A DNA stretch of 64,000 nt from Marinirhabdus sp963799365 (GTDB lineage Bacteria; Bacteroidota; Bacteroidia; Flavobacteriales; Flavobacteriaceae): the NCBI GenBank assembly GCA_963799365.1, contig CAWCWV010000017.1:719913-783912 (forward strand), read 5' to 3'. A program made the position numbers and the translations under genes. Of the stretch, positions 7,321 to 16,909 are shown one piece after another (the first letter of the stretch is position 1; every line of letters starts with the position of its first letter). The notes under the pieces were generated by a model. That model saw only the letters and a list, made by a program, of their open reading frames with translations, was not told the DNA's origin and made no database searches.

Positions 7321-10050
7321 CTACAAATCATACTTCACTACTAACATTAATATACGTGGCAATACAAAATATTGCGAGGTGGTATTGAACTGCTCGTTAA
7401 AAGCATCTTGGTTTGTGAAATCTGTATTCAGAATATTATCTGCCTGAATTCTAAATTCCCAAGGGCTTTCCCCTTTTTGATAGTATAAATTGGCATTTAC
7501 AAAGGAATAACTATTTTCCACCGTGTTATTACTGTCACTATAATTGTAGTAATCCCATTCAGCACTTAATGTAAAATCCTTTAAGAAATTAATATCCACA
7601 TTGGCATACGGACGTTGCGTATAAAAAGTTTGTTCTAGCCCCCCATTGTTGTAATCGTTTATGACAAGACGGTACCCAACCTCAAAATTAGGCCAATCTC
7701 TAAAACTACTTCGAACGCTTGTTTGGTAACTTTGCGTAAAACTTTCACTCTCTGTTACAACATCATTAATTAGGTTATTGGATTTGTTTAAAGCCACATT
7801 TGCTTGTAGTGAATATTGCATTTTTTTAATTCGCTTGCTGAATCTTCCAAAACCAGAAAACGTCTCGTCCGGAAAATTACTGTCTATATTAAAGGGACTA
7901 CTCACTTGATTAATTGCGATAATCTCTGTGTCATTTTTAAAACCATTAATAGTTCGGGAATAACTCACATTCCCACTTACATTGGTATAATTAAATAAAT
8001 TGAAACTGAAATACGTCAAATTATACGTATGAGCCAAGGAGTTCTCTAAATTTCTATTTCCCTGAAATAAGCGGTTGTAGTTATTAAAGACAAAGGCTTC
8101 AGCATAATCATTCACATCGGTATATTGTGCCGAAATTGCGTAATTAAACCGAAGACTTTCACTCTTCTTAATATTCCAAATAGCATTAAAATCTGGCAAA
8201 ACTATCCAATCATTTTGAGTGTTTTCGGTCCCTAATTGCGTATCATTCAAGGTATAGTTATGTAGGGTAGCTCCCGGAGTAACTATAAACTGTCCTGTTT
8301 TGAGTTTGTAGTGCAACCCTAAAAAAACATCGGTAAATGTGTAGTTTACATCGTTTCGTAATGGAAGGTTCTCCCCGTCAATTTGTGGTGTTCTATTGAA
8401 ATTTATCTGGTTTCCATTGTCCAACACCTGAAAGATATTACTGTCGAATAACTGATTGCTATAAGTGCTTCCCAGCGTTGCGTTTAAGTTACTGGTGTTA
8501 TTTAGCACATAATAATAATCTACTTTGGCGTCCAGCTTATTGGTAATCACATTTTTTTGCTGATTTGTATTGAAACGATTCTGCGTAGTATCTGCCGGAA
8601 TAATCCCCGCAAACGGGAGAATATCTGTAATTGCATTGTAAAAAGGATCTTCGTCCTGATACAAATGCTGTACTTGCGCGGCGAAAATGTTTTTATCGTT
8701 TAGGGTATAATATGCATTCATATTTTGGTTAATGGAAGCCGGCTTGTTTTCTTTGTTTTCTTCAATATTGTTGTCTACAGGGCCAAATTGAGACAATGTA
8801 GTCCCTGTTTCAGTTTGTTTTGAAGTCTTTACCAACGCATCATAATCTACTTGCAAATTGGCGTTGGGTTTGTAAACACTACTTAACTTGAGCATTGCCA
8901 ATTGGCTGCGTTGGTCTGTGGTGCTTGCCGTATTTTCGGTAGCTCCTGAAGCGATATATTGACGGATTGAATTGGTTACAATATTGGTACGATTGTCGGA
9001 TAGTATTCCAAATCCACTTACATCAAGTGAGTTAGATGCTTTCCAGCTGAAATTTCCTGCCACAAATTTTGTTTCTATTTCATTGGCACGATTGTTCTGC
9101 GCTACGGCAAAGCTAAGGTCACTTTCTGAAACATCAAAACGTGTCCCACCCCCTTGATTAAAATTTCTAAAACCTCCAGTAAAGTTGAAATAATCTCGAA
9201 ATGTAAAAGGGACTTCTCCAATATTGTTGAAATCTGTGATAAAATTTAAACTGTATTTCGGACTGTAATAAAACAACTTAGGATGTGCTAAATACCCAAA
9301 CTCATCTTCGTTAATAGTTCCTCCACCAGCAGCTACTTCTCCAAACCAGAAGTTCTTTTTTCCTTCTTTTAATCTAATGTTTATTGCAACATTATCTTGG
9401 TCGTTACCCAGACCTCGCATTTGGCCAACTTCGTTATAATTACGAAGCACCTCAACTTTATCTACGGCATCTGCAGGAATATTTTTAGTGGCCAATTTGG
9501 AATCTCCGTCAAAAAAATCTTTTCCTTCTACCATTACTTTTGTAACGGTTTTTCCTTCTACCTGTATTTCTCCATCTTCATTTATTTCAACCCCAGGGAG
9601 TTTTTTCATGACGTCACCTAATTTGCGTTCGTCTCCTGTGGTAAAACTATCCGCGTTATACACTATGGTATCACCTTTAACGGTCACTGGCATTTCGTAG
9701 GTAATTTCTACACCATCCAACTGATTTGCTAACGATTTCAGTAAAAAATCTAATTTTTTATCGTCGTCATCTTCGCCTACTGTTACACTTTTATCCTGGG
9801 TATCGAATCCCAGAAAACTTGCTCTCAGGATATAGGTTTCGCCTTTGGGAAGGTCTAATTGGTACATCCCTTTTTCATTGGAGATAGCGTAGGATTCTAT
9901 GGCGCCACTACTTTTTACGGTAGCTACCACATTGGCAAATTCTAAAGGTTGTGAAACGGTATCGGTAATAACGCCTCGTACTTTTATACTTTGGGCAGAT
10001 ACGGCAATAGAAAAGAGGAGCAACAAGGTTGCGAGTACTAGTTTTTTCAT
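7321..10050 (-). CDS. Outer-membrane beta-barrel receptor with carboxypeptidase-regulatory-like N-terminus
   Basis: A 909-aa protein. Signal peptide 'MKKLVLATLLLLFSIAVSAQ', then a CarboxypepD_reg-like domain (about residues 22-110, 'VRGVITDTVSQPLEFANVVA'), a plug-like region with 'LPGVEINEDGEIQVEGKTVT', and a long Asn/Tyr/Phe-rich barrel ending in the aromatic-rich 'LVVKYDL'. It resembles TonB-dependent receptors but belongs to the outer-membrane beta-barrel family that lacks a clear TonB box. Two GLPGLI-family genes lie directly upstream on the same strand (70-bp gap to the first), a recurring flavobacterial arrangement that suggests one operon. Ligand unknown. Confidence 0.85.
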   Translation of the reverse strand: MKKLVLATLLLLFSIAVSAQSIKVRGVITDTVSQPLEFANVVATVKSSGAIESYAISNEKGMYQLDLPKGETYILRASFLGFDTQDKSVTVGEDDDDKKLDFLLKSLANQLDGVEITYEMPVTVKGDTIVYNADSFTTGDERKLGDVMKKLPGVEINEDGEIQVEGKTVTKVMVEGKDFFDGDSKLATKNIPADAVDKVEVLRNYNEVGQMRGLGNDQDNVAINIRLKEGKKNFWFGEVAAGGGTINEDEFGYLAHPKLFYYSPKYSLNFITDFNNIGEVPFTFRDYFNFTGGFRNFNQGGGTRFDVSESDLSFAVAQNNRANEIETKFVAGNFSWKASNSLDVSGFGILSDNRTNIVTNSIRQYIASGATENTASTTDQRSQLAMLKLSSVYKPNANLQVDYDALVKTSKQTETGTTLSQFGPVDNNIEENKENKPASINQNMNAYYTLNDKNIFAAQVQHLYQDEDPFYNAITDILPFAGIIPADTTQNRFNTNQQKNVITNKLDAKVDYYYVLNNTSNLNATLGSTYSNQLFDSNIFQVLDNGNQINFNRTPQIDGENLPLRNDVNYTFTDVFLGLHYKLKTGQFIVTPGATLHNYTLNDTQLGTENTQNDWIVLPDFNAIWNIKKSESLRFNYAISAQYTDVNDYAEAFVFNNYNRLFQGNRNLENSLAHTYNLTYFSFNLFNYTNVSGNVSYSRTINGFKNDTEIIAINQVSSPFNIDSNFPDETFSGFGRFSKRIKKMQYSLQANVALNKSNNLINDVVTESESFTQSYQTSVRSSFRDWPNFEVGYRLVINDYNNGGLEQTFYTQRPYANVDINFLKDFTLSAEWDYYNYSDSNNTVENSYSFVNANLYYQKGESPWEFRIQADNILNTDFTNQDAFNEQFNTTSQYFVLPRILMLVVKYDL

Positions 10051-10120
10051 GATTGGTTGAAGTTGTCCTCACTAAATTTCTCCTAGACGGAATTTAATTT
10101 TTGTGAGCTTAGTTAGTTTG

Positions 10121-11053
10121 TTAGAATCCTCCGCGTCTTCCTCCACGACCACCACTGCCACGGAAATTCTCACGCATTTCTTCCATTTTTTCTTTTACAA
10201 TTTTATTGTATGCTTCGCGGGTAACTTCGTCCCCTTTATCTGGTGCTTCAATTTTATCGCCCGCTTTGGTGCTCAATACAATTTTAGAACATAAAATAGT
10301 GGTACGATGCATATTCATTTCCAAGATCAATCCTGGCAGACCTGCATATTCTCCCGGACCATTGCTCACAGGTATTTGTGGTGTAAACCAGGCAGTCACC
10401 TCTACTTCCTTCGGCACTTCAATATCGTTCATTGGGTCGTTATCGTCTTTCTTTTCATCTGTAGTAACTTCAACTGCATCGGCATTTTTATCTTTTATCT
10501 CATCTTTTTTGCTCAGCGAAGTCGAATCATCTTTTTTCTTGTCGTCGTCACGGTTTCTTCTTCGCGCCATACTAAAATCGTTTTCATCAATTTTTTTAAT
10601 GGCTGTGGCTTTTACAGCTAAGTAATTGCCTATCATTTTCTTTTCGTCGGTTACTGTCCATTCAAGATTGGTAATGGTGTCATTTATTAAAAATTGCTTC
10701 CCGAAGAACTCTCGCTCTTCTAAGATCTGGTTCTTTTCCAGGTTTTTGTATTGTGCTCCAGCCGAAAAACTATTCATCATCATTCCAAAACCTCCTCCGG
10801 CGCCTGTCTCTAATTTTTCTTCTTCGGCATAACTAGACTCATTTTTGTTAAACGTAAGTATGTATGTTTTTTCCAACATACTCTTCATACGATCCATAAT
10901 AGTTTTCTTCATCTGTTCGCTCATTTCTCGACCTCCGAAATCACCTACATCAACAGTAGTTTTAGACTCATAATAGGCTTTCCCACTAATATTTTGGGCA
11001 AATGAAGTAGCCGAAATTAAAAAAACCAGCAAAAAGGATAGTATTCTCATCAT
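10121..11053 (-). CDS. GLPGLI family exported protein with acidic linker insert
   Basis: A 310-aa protein with signal peptide 'ILSFLLVFLISATSFAQ' and the family hallmark 'YAGLPGLILEMN' near residue 240, preceded by 'VTAWFTPQIPVSNGP'. Compared with its neighbour (277 aa) it has an extra, highly charged Asp/Lys-rich stretch at about residues 160-215. The end is Gly/Arg-rich ('GGRGGRRGGF'). The family has no proven function. It sits between another GLPGLI gene and an outer-membrane receptor gene, suggesting a shared envelope role. The charged insert contains a dispersed DNA motif (10511-10526). Confidence 0.85.
   Translation of the reverse strand: MMRILSFLLVFLISATSFAQNISGKAYYESKTTVDVGDFGGREMSEQMKKTIMDRMKSMLEKTYILTFNKNESSYAEEEKLETGAGGGFGMMMNSFSAGAQYKNLEKNQILEEREFFGKQFLINDTITNLEWTVTDEKKMIGNYLAVKATAIKKIDENDFSMARRRNRDDDKKKDDSTSLSKKDEIKDKNADAVEVTTDEKKDDNDPMNDIEVPKEVEVTAWFTPQIPVSNGPGEYAGLPGLILEMNMHRTTILCSKIVLSTKAGDKIEAPDKGDEVTREAYNKIVKEKMEEMRENFRGSGGRGGRRGGF
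10511..10526. repeat. Dispersed TTCGACTTCGCT motif inside a coding region
   Basis: GCTCAGCGAAGTCGAA here is one base different from the reverse complement of 26181-26195 and resembles 52366-52380. The other two copies are intergenic. Here it encodes part of the charged linker of the GLPGLI protein ('DSTSLS'). Confidence 0.45.
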
Positions 11054-11153
11054 AACAATTTTAAATAGTTTCTAGTTAGTAACAAGTTACAGCTTTTGTT
11101 ACAGAATGTTTGGACTATTCTGAAATGGAAAGGTTTAATAATCACTCATAAAT

Positions 11154-11987
11154 TTATTTTCCACCTGTTTTTATTCTAAAAAGTTGCTTATTTCCTTCAT
11201 TTTTTCTACCGCTACCTTGAAAACTTTCCATCATTTCAGCACTTTTCTTCTTTTGAATTTCATCGTAGGTTTTTTGATCTACTTTTTTTCCGTTAGACGG
11301 TTTTTTTATGATAACACCATCTTTCGGGTTCAAAGTAATTTTTATACATAAGATGCTAACTTCTCCATCGCTAATTTCTAAGATAAGACCAGGTAACCCA
11401 AAATATGCATCTGGACCGTGTGGGACTGGGATACTTGGTGTGTACCAAGCTGTTGTTATCTTTTCTTTTTTAACTTCATCGAACTCCATAGTTTCAGTAT
11501 TCATCTTTTTTTCAGTTATAGTATCTGTCCTAGTTGCTTTAAAACATAGATGTTGTCCAATATTTTTCGATTCTTTTTCAAGTATCCATTCTGGATCTTG
11601 CATTTGGTTTTCTATTAGAAAGTCCTTTCCCATCATATTAGTTTCCTTACTATAGCTATTGGTATCGGTATTTCTATACACAAGCTCGTTACCACCACTT
11701 ACAGTAACAGAAAGTCCAGGATTATTTGAAACAGATGGAGCGTCTAATTTTGCTACTTCACTGTAATAAGATTCTGTAGGCGTAAATTTTAAGGTAAATT
11801 CCTTTCGGAACTGGGCTTTCATTTGTTCCATAATTTGTTTCATCATTGCCTCATCCACTCCTTCCATACTACTTTCTTCCATATTTATGCTAATGTCGGT
11901 TTTGTAGGTAGCGATTCCTTCAAATTTTTGAGCAGTTATTACTATTGTATAATTCAACAGTAATAAAAATAGTAGTGATTTTTTCAT
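11154..11987 (-). CDS. GLPGLI family exported protein
   Basis: A 277-aa paralogue of the next gene in the operon: signal peptide 'LLFLLLLNYTIVITAQ', the pattern 'ESYYSEVAKLD', and the hallmark 'YFGLPGLILEIS' preceded by 'TAWYTPSIPVPHGP'. The C-terminus is a Lys-rich helix. Function is unknown for the family. It lies 100 bp upstream of the second GLPGLI gene, in order with the receptor gene. Confidence 0.85.
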   Translation of the reverse strand: MKKSLLFLLLLNYTIVITAQKFEGIATYKTDISINMEESSMEGVDEAMMKQIMEQMKAQFRKEFTLKFTPTESYYSEVAKLDAPSVSNNPGLSVTVSGGNELVYRNTDTNSYSKETNMMGKDFLIENQMQDPEWILEKESKNIGQHLCFKATRTDTITEKKMNTETMEFDEVKKEKITTAWYTPSIPVPHGPDAYFGLPGLILEISDGEVSILCIKITLNPKDGVIIKKPSNGKKVDQKTYDEIQKKKSAEMMESFQGSGRKNEGNKQLFRIKTGGK

Positions 11988-12083
11988 TTTTAAATATTTT
12001 GGTTTTGTAAAAGACTTAAATCTATAGCTATTGTTTCAGGTAACTTAATACATTGTAGCACGTATTTTGTATCTTGACCCACT

Positions 12084-12881
12084 ATGCAGCACTTCCGTTT
12101 CTTGATAGTACTTATCAGTATTCAGCTTTTGGGACAGTCCAAACCAGCTCTTACTTCCGTTTTGCTGGAAGCCGATACTTATATTGGCACAGACGCTTAT
12201 AAAAATAACTATTTTATTGAAGAAATGGCCTTTTACAAAAAAGGGCCTGACGGCGATTATGTATTTAAGGATTTTTCTTTGGGTGCTATTGAAAAGATAG
12301 ACATTATTAATCCGTTAAAGATTATGTTATTTTATCAGCAGACTAACACTGTAGTTTTTGTGGACAATAGGCTGAATGAGGTAGAGCGTATTAGCTTTAA
12401 TAATTTACAGGAATTTGTGAATATTAGCAGCACAGGCAATGCTGGGAACAATAGGATTTGGCTTTTTAATACAAACACGCAGCAGTTGGAACTCTACGAT
12501 TACCGCATACAACGCAAATTACAAGCATCCCTACCTATTGCTGGTAAATTGGTGGCATTAGCAAGCAATTTCAATTACTGTTATTTACTTTTTGAAAATA
12601 AACTTGTTACCTATAATGTCTACGGAAGTTTCCTTTCTGAAGTAGGAATAGAGAACGGAGAATTTATTGCACAAAATGATGAAGATGTTTGGGTGGTAAA
12701 AAATAATGAAGTTTTTAGATTTGCTGAACCAGGTTTAAATTCCCCTTCAAAACCTTCCGAGGCAAAAAAAATACCACTCCCTGAAATAAGCGTAAAACAA
12801 TTGCACCTTACGCAAGATTTCCTGTATATTTATGACGGAAAAATACTCCATCAATTTACCAATAATCAACCAAAGAATTAG
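12084..12881 (+). CDS. Hypothetical exported beta-propeller-like protein
   Basis: A 265-aa protein with a short hydrophobic N-terminus ('FLIVLISIQLLGQ') that may be a signal peptide. The rest is a string of beta-strand-like blocks ('NRIWLFNTNTQQLELYDYRI', 'FNYCYLLFENKLVTYNVYG', 'QDFLYIYDGKILHQF') as in WD40/NHL-type propellers; I do not recognise a named family. The stop is 4 bp before the deoxynucleoside kinase start, so the two are probably co-transcribed, although no functional link is obvious. Confidence 0.7.
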   Translation: MQHFRFLIVLISIQLLGQSKPALTSVLLEADTYIGTDAYKNNYFIEEMAFYKKGPDGDYVFKDFSLGAIEKIDIINPLKIMLFYQQTNTVVFVDNRLNEVERISFNNLQEFVNISSTGNAGNNRIWLFNTNTQQLELYDYRIQRKLQASLPIAGKLVALASNFNYCYLLFENKLVTYNVYGSFLSEVGIENGEFIAQNDEDVWVVKNNEVFRFAEPGLNSPSKPSEAKKIPLPEISVKQLHLTQDFLYIYDGKILHQFTNNQPKN

Positions 12882-12885
12882 GCAC

Positions 12886-13500
12886 ATGCACGTTGCAATT
12901 GCAGGAAATATAGGCTCCGGAAAGACCACCCTTACTCGTTTACTTTCAAAACATTATAAGTGGAAAGCACATTATGAAGATGTGGAGGACAACCCATACT
13001 TAGACGATTTTTACAACAGCATGGCGCGATGGAGTTTTAATCTTCAAATTTACTTTTTAAACAGTCGCTTCCGCCAGATTTTGGATATTCGGGAAAGTGG
13101 TAAAAAAGTAGTTCAGGATCGTACCATTTACGAAGATGCCTACATATTTGCTCCCAACCTACACGCAATGGGGCTTATGACCAACCGGGATTTCGAAAAT
13201 TATAAATCGTTATTCGATTTAATGGAAAGCGTTACCAAAGGGCCAGACTTGCTCATTTATCTTAGAAGCAGTATCCCAAACCTGGTGAACCAGATCCACA
13301 AACGCGGCAGGGAGTACGAAAACAGCATTAGCATAGATTACCTAAGCCGTTTGAACGAACGCTACGAAGCCTGGGTACATAACTATGACAAAAGCAACTT
13401 ACTTGTAATAGATGTGGACAACCTTAATTTTGTGGACAATCCTGAAGATTTAGGCGCTGTCATCAATAAGATTGATGCAGAGCTACACGGGTTGTTTTAG
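12886..13500 (+). CDS. Deoxynucleoside kinase (dNK family)
   Basis: A 204-aa kinase that phosphorylates deoxynucleosides to dNMPs in nucleotide salvage. The start at 12886 places the P-loop at once: 'MHVAIAGNIGSGKTTL'. Other dNK features are 'YEDVEDNPYLDDFY', 'VVQDRTIYEDAYIF' (the ERS/DRT-like motif) and the lid 'HKRGREYE'. A frame extension to 12832 overlaps the preceding gene and is not needed. Subtype (dAdo/dGuo/dCyd) cannot be set by eye. Confidence 0.9.
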   Translation: MHVAIAGNIGSGKTTLTRLLSKHYKWKAHYEDVEDNPYLDDFYNSMARWSFNLQIYFLNSRFRQILDIRESGKKVVQDRTIYEDAYIFAPNLHAMGLMTNRDFENYKSLFDLMESVTKGPDLLIYLRSSIPNLVNQIHKRGREYENSISIDYLSRLNERYEAWVHNYDKSNLLVIDVDNLNFVDNPEDLGAVINKIDAELHGLF

Positions 13501-13831
13501 CTATTTACTCCCACCAAAATTCTAGTAGACTTGATTTTTAATTTAACAAGTTCCCCTTCCAAATTTGACGATTAAACATTGTAAGTTTGATTTAATTATT
13601 TTGCGTCAAATTCACCTTCCCTTTTTTTATTGTAAATACTTTATACTTATAATTATATTTCAATAACCGCTGGGGGAAGAAGCCATAGTAATAACAGATT
13701 CTAAAACCAAAATAAAATTCATCTTATATCTTGAAGGTGGCTGAGTGATTTCGTATTGCGAGGCACGAAGCAATTAAGAATTATATCGAAGCCAAAACTT
13801 AACATTTCAGCAACACAGTATCGTACTGTAA
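13501..13831. repeat. Gene-free stretch with two repeat types
   Basis: No credible ORF. CACCTTCCC (13613-13621) and GGGGGAAGAAGC (13672-13683) match the dispersed pair seen at 207-229 and 7059-7129. ATTGCGAGGCACGAAGCAAT (13755-13774) is an imperfect palindrome with ATTGC/GCAAT arms, a motif I recall as a common scattered repeat in Bacteroidota genomes. Confidence 0.5.
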
Positions 13832-15901
13832 ATGTCGATTTTTGCAGGAAATAAATCGGGCTTTATGGCTAACCTTTACAACTCCAAATACTACCACAGA
13901 GACCTTTCATGGTTACGTTTTAATCACCGGGTTTTGCAGGAAGCTGCAGATAAGAGAAACCCTTTGTACGAGCGCATCAAGTTTTTGGCTATATTTTCAT
14001 CTAATTTGGACGAATTTTTTAAAGTTAGGGTGAGTGATATTAGACAGATAAAGAATATTGAAAAGCCACTCCGAAAAAAACTCATCACCAAGCCAAATAA
14101 GGTTTTAAGAGAAATAAAAAAACAGGTAGAATTACAACAAGAGGAATTTGGAAAAGTTTTTACTACTGAAATTGTTCCTGAGCTTAAAAAATATCAAATT
14201 CATCTTATTGGCCAGAAAGAATTTTCTACCATCCAAAAAGAAATTGCCAAAACATATTATCAAGAGATTTTAAAGGACAAGATTAAAGTCAATAAGTACA
14301 ATACTTCAGAAGAGAATCAGGTATTTGTTGAAAATGAAGCTTTGTATCTAACGGCGCAATTAAGCGACAATGAATTCACGGTTATAAACATCCCTGAAGA
14401 TGAACCACGATTTTTTACTTTTCCGAAGCATAATGGAAAACATTATATCACTTTTATAGACGATATCCTAAAGTACAATCTTCGCCAAAATCCTAAAATG
14501 GAGCAAAATATCACCTTTTACAGTATTAAAACTTCTCGTGATGCGGAGTTATATATTGAAAATGAACTCTCCGGAAATCTTGCTGAAAAAATAAAAAACG
14601 CATTAGGTAAAAGAGATACGGGACAAGCTACGCGACTGTTAATAGACCAGCACATGCCAAAGCCATTTCAAGAGATTATAAAAAAGGCTTTAGACGTCTA
14701 CAATGCAGATATTGTAAATGGCGGTACCTACCATAATTTTAAGGACTTCTTCGGCTTCCCTAATCCTACAGAAACTAATTTAAATAACGAAAATCTTACA
14801 CCGTTGCCCCATCCGATTTTAGCAAATTGCAGTTCTATTTTAGCTGAAATTGAGAAGAAAGATCAGTTACTTCACTATCCGTATCAGTCTTTTGAGCCTC
14901 TCATAAAACTATTAGAAGAGGCTGCTGAAGATCCGGAAGTAACCACAATAAAAATGACTATTTATCGCGCTGCCAAAGAATCCCGCCTCAACGACGCTAT
15001 TGTTACGGCAGCAAAAAATGGTAAAAAAGTAGTCGTTTTTATAGAAGTAAAAGCCCGTTTCGACGAACATAATAATCTGAAGTGGGGGAAAATATTTGAA
15101 GACAATGGCGCCACGGTGATTTATAGTTTTCCAGATATTAAAATTCATAGCAAAATTTTATACATTGAAAAGGAAACTGAAGAAGGCAAACAGCGGTATG
15201 GTTATATTGCTACTGGGAACTTTAACGAAAAAACAGCAAAATTGTATACCGATTTCGGTTTAATGACTGCCGATAAAAAAATAACCAAAGACCTCAACAA
15301 AGTATTTTTAGTATTACAACAGAAAATTTTAGTACCCAAAACCAAGCGTCTTTTAGTTTCTCCCTATACTACACGTAGTGGATTTACAGAGCTGGTACAA
15401 ACCGAAATGCAATATGCGCGTGCAGGACAACCTGCAAGTATCACTTTAAAAATGAATAGTCTTGAAGACAAGACAATGATCAAACTATTGTATCGAGCCA
15501 GTGTGGCAGGAGTGAAGATACGGTTGCTGGTTCGCGGTATGTGTTCTTTAGTGCCAGGTATAAAAGGTCAGAGTGAAAATATCTACATCACCTCTATAGT
15601 AGATCGGTTCTTAGAGCACGGGCGGGTGTATATTTTTGGAAATAATGGCGATCCTCAAATTTATATTGGTTCTGCAGACTGGATGAAACGGAACTTAAGC
15701 CACCGTATAGAAGTGGTAACTCCTGTTTTGGATGAAGACCATAAAAAAACAATTCAGGATTTAATTGAATTACAACTCCAAGACAATGTAAAAGCCAGAC
15801 TAATTGATGTAAAACAACGCAATGTTTACATTACTAATAAGCATACAGAAATACAATCACAATTAGCTACCTACGATTATTTTAAAACTAAGACTAAATA
15901 A
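13832..15901 (+). CDS. ppk1: Polyphosphate kinase 1
   Basis: Reversible polymerisation of the ATP gamma-phosphate into polyphosphate. A 689-aa protein; a second ATG at 13865 (residue 12, 'MANLYNSKYYHRDLSWLRFN') is equally likely as start, since homologues begin near 'YHRDLSW'. Visible: N domain with 'FLAIFSSNLDEFFKVRV', phospholipase-D-like core with 'IKMTIYRAA', the His of 'KIHSKILYIEK' (counterpart of the autophosphorylated His), 'YIATGNFNEKTAKLYTD', and a second core half with 'RFLEHGRVYIF' and 'YIGSADWM'. The stop codon overlaps the end of the convergent APP1 gene. Confidence 0.95.
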   Translation: MSIFAGNKSGFMANLYNSKYYHRDLSWLRFNHRVLQEAADKRNPLYERIKFLAIFSSNLDEFFKVRVSDIRQIKNIEKPLRKKLITKPNKVLREIKKQVELQQEEFGKVFTTEIVPELKKYQIHLIGQKEFSTIQKEIAKTYYQEILKDKIKVNKYNTSEENQVFVENEALYLTAQLSDNEFTVINIPEDEPRFFTFPKHNGKHYITFIDDILKYNLRQNPKMEQNITFYSIKTSRDAELYIENELSGNLAEKIKNALGKRDTGQATRLLIDQHMPKPFQEIIKKALDVYNADIVNGGTYHNFKDFFGFPNPTETNLNNENLTPLPHPILANCSSILAEIEKKDQLLHYPYQSFEPLIKLLEEAAEDPEVTTIKMTIYRAAKESRLNDAIVTAAKNGKKVVVFIEVKARFDEHNNLKWGKIFEDNGATVIYSFPDIKIHSKILYIEKETEEGKQRYGYIATGNFNEKTAKLYTDFGLMTADKKITKDLNKVFLVLQQKILVPKTKRLLVSPYTTRSGFTELVQTEMQYARAGQPASITLKMNSLEDKTMIKLLYRASVAGVKIRLLVRGMCSLVPGIKGQSENIYITSIVDRFLEHGRVYIFGNNGDPQIYIGSADWMKRNLSHRIEVVTPVLDEDHKKTIQDLIELQLQDNVKARLIDVKQRNVYITNKHTEIQSQLATYDYFKTKTK

Positions 15902-16895
15902 ATCCCTGCGCTCTCGCGTGTTCAATGGCTTCTTTACTGGTTTCTACTAAAATAGCTGGCACGGTTTTATAATTTTCAAATAAACCTCTAATTCGGACCA
16001 CTCGCTTTTTATGCTTTACACTACGAATATAAATGGCCTTAATTCTGTTTGGAAAACTTTCGGCAATTTCTATATAGATATCTGGATCGTGTTCTCCACC
16101 ATCGCCTATTAGAATGAATTGCTTTTCGGGATACAGGTTTAGAATTTCTATAATCTCTTTTTGTTTTTGAGGTTTTTCAGCAGTGTCTTTTCTATTTTTA
16201 AAATTGGTTAGGTCTCGTAATAATATAGGTCCTTTTGGAAAATTATTTTTCTGTAGAAAAAGTTCCAGATACCTGTATAAGTTCCACGGGCTGTGGCTTA
16301 CGTAAAAAACCGGGTTGGCCTCTTCGCCACTTGCGCCACGGTGCAATAAATGGTAAAAATCTGCCGCGCCTTCTAAAGGGCTTCTCCTTTCGGCAATTTT
16401 GAACAAGGTATTTAGAATTAACCGCCATTTTAGAGTAGAAGTAACTCCAGTATGTAAAATTGTGTCATCTATATCACTAATAACTCCGTAGCTGCTATTT
16501 TTTGAAGGAATTAATATTTCCCCTTGAAATCTATTGTCATTTTGAATTATTCTTTCTGAAAATTTCTCTTCAAAAGACATTTGAAATTGAAGCCAACCTT
16601 CACTGTTTGCCATTTTATCCAACCCAAGAAGATCTTGTTTTACTTTAAAATAACCGTGTGCATCACTTTGCAAATATAGAACCGAATTGTCTGGGAAAGT
16701 AATTCTAAGTTTGGTATTAGGGATTTCATCTACTTCAAATCGTTTCCAGGCTGTTTTCAGTAAACTGAAAAACCCTCGTTTAGAAAGGTCTATATTTTCA
16801 TCTTCCAACGCCCTTCCACGCGCATAAAAATGATTTGCATCCCCATAACTCTGAAACGGAATAATTTGTAAAGGATCTTTTTTAAAAATTGACAT
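15894..16895 (-). CDS. APP1-type phosphatidate phosphatase domain protein (DUF2183)
   Basis: A 332-aa protein, using the ATG at 16895. The HAD-like motif 'GVISDIDDTILHTGV' (about residues 135-149) supplies the nucleophilic Asp pair, with 'FYVSHSPWNLY' and 'FILIGDGGEHDPDIY' as later motifs. In yeast, APP1 hydrolyses phosphatidate; the bacterial substrate is unproven. It follows the MgtC/DUF4010 gene by 14 bp on the same strand (likely one operon) and its end overlaps ppk1 by 8 bp tail to tail. Confidence 0.85.
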   Translation of the reverse strand: MSIFKKDPLQIIPFQSYGDANHFYARGRALEDENIDLSKRGFFSLLKTAWKRFEVDEIPNTKLRITFPDNSVLYLQSDAHGYFKVKQDLLGLDKMANSEGWLQFQMSFEEKFSERIIQNDNRFQGEILIPSKNSSYGVISDIDDTILHTGVTSTLKWRLILNTLFKIAERRSPLEGAADFYHLLHRGASGEEANPVFYVSHSPWNLYRYLELFLQKNNFPKGPILLRDLTNFKNRKDTAEKPQKQKEIIEILNLYPEKQFILIGDGGEHDPDIYIEIAESFPNRIKAIYIRSVKHKKRVVRIRGLFENYKTVPAILVETSKEAIEHARAQGFI

Positions 16896-16909
16896 CGATG
16901 TGCTTAATA

